Origin: Clostridia bacterium | GTDB lineage: Bacteria > Bacillota > Clostridia > Oscillospirales > CAG-382 | DNA: 64,000 bases | Direction: 5' to 3' | Assembly (NCBI GenBank): GCA_017560085.1 | Contig: JAFYPA010000089.1 | Coordinates: 1 to 64,000 of the forward strand | Shown here: positions 60,942 through 64,000 of the stretch, one piece after another | How the letters are laid out: each line of letters starts with the position of its first letter | How positions within the stretch are numbered: the stretch's first letter is position 1 | Notes under the pieces: generated by a model | Database searches by the model: none | Told to the model about the DNA's origin: nothing | Seen by the model: the letters and a program-made list of their open reading frames with translations, nothing else | Made by a program: the position numbers and the translations under genes

Positions 60942-61778
60942 TTAACCGTCGATTTCCTTTTCAATTCTGCCGATAAGGTCTGCGATTGCACCGCTGTCGT
61001 TATCGCAAAGCACAAGGATTCCGGGAATTTCCTTGAGATGAGGCATACCATTAAGAGGTGTTGCGCATCTGTCTGCCATACGGAGCATCTGCTCGTCGTT
61101 TTCGTAGTCACCTACTGTGAAAACGGTTGCATTCGGCTTTCCGATGACACTCTTGAGCTTTTCGAGCATTGTTCCCTTGGTGCCGTTCTTGGGCATAATT
61201 TCAAGCACGGTGGGATGAGCATAGATAAACTCGAAGGGTAAGTCCTTATCAAGTGTATCAAAATACTCTCTTATGTGGTCTACCTGCTCCTTTGTGCCCT
61301 CAAAGAGGATTTTGTGCCATCTTGAGGTATCGGAGATTTTATGTATATCACCGATGTGAATTCTGTCGTTAAATATTCTGTACCAGTTATCACCCTTGCT
61401 CTCGGGAAGGAAGCGACAGTACATCTGTCCGTCGGAGCTGACTCTCATCCAGAGATTGGGCTCAAGCTCGGCTGTTTTGTCAACAATGGGCTTTACCTTT
61501 TCGTAATCAAGGAAAACCTCGTGCTTGATGCTTCTGTCGTTCATATCGCAGATATAAGCACCGTTACAGCCTATAATCGGAATATTTACTATTTCATGGA
61601 TATTGGGAATTGAGGAAAGGATAAGATAATCCTCTCTGCCCGTTGCGACGGCAAAGCTGCCGCCGTTCTTTTTGAAGTATTCGATTGCCTCAAGATTTTC
61701 GGGGACCATTCTGCCTTTTTTGCCGAGGAAGGTTTCGTCTATATCCGAGACAATGATGATATTATCGAATTTTGCCAT
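60942..61778 (-). CDS. HAD-superfamily IIB phosphatase (Cof-type)
   Basis: 278 residues. Motif I is SDIDETFLG with D12 as nucleophile and D14 as acid/base. Motif II is VATGRED and motif IV is VFTVGDYENDEQMLR. IPIIGCNGAYICD and EIMPKNGTKGTML are typical of the Cof cap. It would hydrolyse a sugar phosphate or a similar small phosphate. AGAGGTGA precedes the ATG. It begins 4 bases after the RluD-like gene ends. Confidence 0.9.
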   Translation of the reverse strand: MAKFDNIIIVSDIDETFLGKKGRMVPENLEAIEYFKKNGGSFAVATGREDYLILSSIPNIHEIVNIPIIGCNGAYICDMNDRSIKHEVFLDYEKVKPIVDKTAELEPNLWMRVSSDGQMYCRFLPESKGDNWYRIFNDRIHIGDIHKISDTSRWHKILFEGTKEQVDHIREYFDTLDKDLPFEFIYAHPTVLEIMPKNGTKGTMLEKLKSVIGKPNATVFTVGDYENDEQMLRMADRCATPLNGMPHLKEIPGILVLCDNDSGAIADLIGRIEKEIDG

Positions 61779-61782
61779 TTTT

Positions 61783-62748
61783 TCACCTCTGTGAATTACG
61801 TCTGAGTTTTTCTACTACCTCAGAGAAATATGCGGGAAGCTCGGAGGAAAACTCCATATATTCCCCGCTTATCGGGTGTACAAAGCCCATTACCCTTGCG
61901 TGAAGTGCCTGCCCGACAATTCCGAATTTGTTCTTTCCCTCCTTCGGAGCATAGAGCGGGTCTCCCACAACGGGATAGCCGATATAGGACATATGGACTC
62001 TTATCTGATGGGTTCTGCCGGTTTCAAGCTTCATTTCGCAAAGAGAAAATTCGCCGAAATCCTCAAGAACCTTGAAATGCGTTACCGCGTTTTTTGAATT
62101 TTTCTCGGTAACTGCCATTTTTTTTCTGTCGTTGGGGTTTCTGCCTATCGGGGCATTGACCGTTCCGCTGTCATTTTGGGGATGACCATAGAGAAGTGCG
62201 TTGTATATTCGTGTAAAGGAATGCTCCTTGATTTGCTCTGCAAGTCCTGCGTGGGCTTTGTCGTTTTTTGCGACAACCAGAAGACCGCTTGTGTCCTTGT
62301 CTATTCTGTGGACTATACCCGGACGAATTACGCCGTTTATACCTGAAAGTCCATCCTTACAGTGCCACAGAAGGGCGTTTACAAGTGTTCCGTCGGGATT
62401 ACCCGGTGCGGGATGCACTACCATTCCTTTAGGCTTATTTACAACAAGAAGATGCTCATCCTCATAGACTATATCAAGCGGGATATCCTGCGGTAATGCG
62501 GTACAGTCCTCGGGCTCGGGAAGCTCAACAGTTACCGAATCTCCGCTTTTAAGCTTACAGCTTTTCTGGGTAACCGTTTTACCGTTTACCGTGACAGAGC
62601 CGTTTTCTATGAGCTGCTGTGCACTGCTTCTTGACATATCGCAGTTTTCCGCAATCGAGCTGTCAAGTCTTGAGGCGGACTCTGCCGTGAAGGTAACAGC
62701 CTCGTTTTCGATGACTTCGTTTATTTCTTCGGTGGGGAAATTATTCAT
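61783..62748 (-). CDS. RluA-family pseudouridine synthase (RluD-like)
   Basis: 321 residues from the ATG at 62748, which has GGAGG 11 bases upstream; the in-frame GTG at 62757 lies only 2 bases from the same RBS. An N-terminal S4 domain (RLDSSIAENCDMSRSSAQQL) is followed by the catalytic HRIDKDTSGLLVVAKN, with its Asp, and RTHQIRVHMSYIGYPVVGDP. It would isomerise uridines in 23S rRNA. It overlaps lspA by eight bases, a classic lspA-rluD pairing. Confidence 0.93.
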   Translation of the reverse strand: MNNFPTEEINEVIENEAVTFTAESASRLDSSIAENCDMSRSSAQQLIENGSVTVNGKTVTQKSCKLKSGDSVTVELPEPEDCTALPQDIPLDIVYEDEHLLVVNKPKGMVVHPAPGNPDGTLVNALLWHCKDGLSGINGVIRPGIVHRIDKDTSGLLVVAKNDKAHAGLAEQIKEHSFTRIYNALLYGHPQNDSGTVNAPIGRNPNDRKKMAVTEKNSKNAVTHFKVLEDFGEFSLCEMKLETGRTHQIRVHMSYIGYPVVGDPLYAPKEGKNKFGIVGQALHARVMGFVHPISGEYMEFSSELPAYFSEVVEKLRRNSQR

Positions 62749-63307
62749 TACTGTCACCGCCTCCGAAGGTATTCAACGGCTTGTCATCCTCTTTTTCCTT
62801 TTGGATTTTTCCGTCTATGAAAATGATATAGACAAACAGAAGTGAAGTTCCTACGGTCACTGCGCAGTCTGCAATATTGAAAACGGGGAAATCAATGAAC
62901 GCCGCTTCAATAAAGTCAATCACCACGCCGTCAAGGGCTCTGTAGCCTTCACCGAAAAGCTTGCACGCACCGTCGAGAAATTCTTCGGTATAGAAAAGTC
63001 TGTCTATCATATTTCCTATTCCGCCGCCGAGAATCAGTGCAAGCGGAATTTTCATCATTATATGGGAATCTCTGTATTTTGCGAGAATAAAAATTATAAC
63101 CGCAATTGCAACAGTAGACATTATCAGGAATATCCAACGCTTATCATCAAACATTCCCCATGCGGCTCCGTCGTTTCTTATATAGGTGAAATTAAGAACA
63201 CCGGGAACAACATTGAAGGACTGATGAAGCTCCATGTTGGCATTTACGATAAGTTTAGTTACCTGGTCAAGTATAACAACCAGTACCGCAATTAAAATTA
63301 CCGCCAT
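62741..63307 (-). CDS. lspA: Lipoprotein signal peptidase (signal peptidase II)
   Basis: LspA removes signal peptides from prolipoproteins in the membrane; the two lipoproteins in this window would be substrates. 188 residues with four hydrophobic helices. The catalytic aspartates are in GNMIDRLF and FNIADCAVTVG; NFTYIRNDGAAWGMF is the family block III. The usual DQVTKL lies near the N terminus. It overlaps the RluD-like gene. It is preceded by ileS on the same strand, the usual arrangement. Confidence 0.95.
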   Translation of the reverse strand: MAVILIAVLVVILDQVTKLIVNANMELHQSFNVVPGVLNFTYIRNDGAAWGMFDDKRWIFLIMSTVAIAVIIFILAKYRDSHIMMKIPLALILGGGIGNMIDRLFYTEEFLDGACKLFGEGYRALDGVVIDFIEAAFIDFPVFNIADCAVTVGTSLLFVYIIFIDGKIQKEKEDDKPLNTFGGGDSNE

Positions 63308-63329
63308 TTTTACCTCGCTTAACTAAAAT

Positions 63330-63363
63330 ATCCGTACCGTAAATCCGAGTCTACGGCACGGAT
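63330..63363 (-). terminator. Terminator-like hairpin between ileS and lspA
   Basis: On the minus strand ATCCGTGCCGTA pairs with TACGGTACGGAT (one mismatch or wobble), followed by ATTTT. The short T-run makes partial termination likelier than full. Confidence 0.5.
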
Positions 63364-63376
63364 ATAATATTTTATT

Positions 63377-64000
63377 TTATGCGTTTGTTCCTGTTACAGC
63401 CGCACATCTGGGACAGAGGTACTGACCCTCGCCGATGTCCTTGGCATCCTCGGAAACGAACCAGCATCTGTCACACTTGTGACCCTGTGCTTCGCTTACA
63501 ACAACCTTGATTCCGCTTTCGGTTTCTGCAAATGCGTTTTCGGGCGCATTTTCACCGAGGTGGAGGTTAACCTTGGAAACGATAAACACTGTCTTAAGGT
63601 CATCACTGAACGCCTCAAATGTCTTCATTGCGTCGTTGTCTGCATCTGCATAGATATCGATACAAGCATCAAGGGATTTACCGATAAGCTTTTCAGCTCT
63701 TGCAATTTCAAGTGCCTTCATAACATCGTCACGAACTGCGAGAAGCTTTTCCCATCTTTCCGCAACATCTGCGAAGTTATATTCATCGCAGAATTCGGGC
63801 ATATCGTTAAGGAATACGCTTTCTGCCTTTTCGCCGTCAAGGTGAGCCATATAGCTCCATGTTTCTTCTGCTGTGTAAGAAAGGATAGGTGCGAGAAGCT
63901 TTACGATACCGTTGAGAACGATATACATAGCTGTCTGCGCGCTTCTTCTCTGAACGCTTTCCTTTTCTTCGCAGTAAACTCTGTCCTTGGTGATATCAAC
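63377..64000 (-). CDS. ileS: Isoleucyl-tRNA synthetase, C-terminal part (cut by window edge)
   Basis: The reading frame is open to base 64000 and gives VDITKDRVYCEEKESVQRRS at the edge, then TAMYIVLNGIVKLLAPIL, SYTAEETWSYM and the C-terminal zinc finger CDRCWFVSED...CPRC. These are the anticodon-binding domain and zinc-binding tail of IleRS. About 208 of an expected 920-930 residues are inside the window. lspA and the RluD-like gene follow. Confidence 0.95.
   Translation of the reverse strand, partial: VDITKDRVYCEEKESVQRRSAQTAMYIVLNGIVKLLAPILSYTAEETWSYMAHLDGEKAESVFLNDMPEFCDEYNFADVAERWEKLLAVRDDVMKALEIARAEKLIGKSLDACIDIYADADNDAMKTFEAFSDDLKTVFIVSKVNLHLGENAPENAFAETESGIKVVVSEAQGHKCDRCWFVSEDAKDIGEGQYLCPRCAAVTGTNA

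Overview
The window is chromosomal DNA of an anaerobic, endospore-forming Firmicute of the class Clostridia, most likely an uncultured gut or rumen lineage. The evidence is a sporulation sigma factor (SigG), a glmS ribozyme, the ylxM-ffh-rpsP-khpA block, a split transketolase, extracellular proteins ending in type I dockerins, and many glycoside hydrolases next to AraC-type regulators. No phage, insertion sequence, CRISPR array, tRNA or rRNA was seen. Genes lie on both strands. Most promoters read as TTGACA-like, 17 bases, TATAAT/TAAAAT, and most units end in clear intrinsic terminators.

Layout. 1-1800 (minus): rpsO then pnp (3' part outside the window), with a structured S15 leader and a long hairpin between the genes. 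1980-4150 (plus): a small acidic ORF, an HTH protein and a glycosidase-like barrel. 4342-18854 (plus): two tandem giant secreted paralogs (2280 and 2470 aa) that combine a metallophosphoesterase, beta-helix-like regions, Listeria/Bacteroides-type repeats, a cohesin-like domain and a dockerin. 19225-23374 (plus): LbH protein, glmM, glmS ribozyme, glmS, the route to amino-sugar precursors. 23499-24281: sigG. 24397-26592: GH36 alpha-galactosidase. 26693-29015 (minus): ylxM-ffh-rpsP-khpA. 29486-30889: a surface protein with two near-identical domains on a charged stalk.

31077-37716 is the most unusual part. An AraC regulator diverges from a tight five-gene operon: a Cys-rich U32-like barrel, three consecutive epoxyqueuosine-reductase-like Fe-S proteins, and a DUF5696-like glycosidase. 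It is followed by a convergent sugar-binding lipoprotein without permease genes.

39995-43052 (minus) holds a sugar epimerase-like gene, trmL, a LUD-domain gene and truB. 43222-47752 (plus) holds AraC, a GH5-like enzyme, manA (a probable mannoside pathway) and nat. 47805-58032 contains three Sip1-type alpha-galactosidase paralogs mixed with an SGNH hydrolase, asd, a Nudix hydrolase and a sialidase-fold glycosidase. 58047-64000 holds a small Cys-rich protein, an amidase lipoprotein, transketolase subunits, a HAD phosphatase, an RluD-like synthase, lspA and the C-terminal end of ileS.

Together the genes describe a plant- or host-glycan-degrading spore former. Large secreted or cell-attached proteins meet the polymer outside, a lipoprotein captures oligosaccharides, and cytosolic glycosidases, ManA and transketolase process the sugars.
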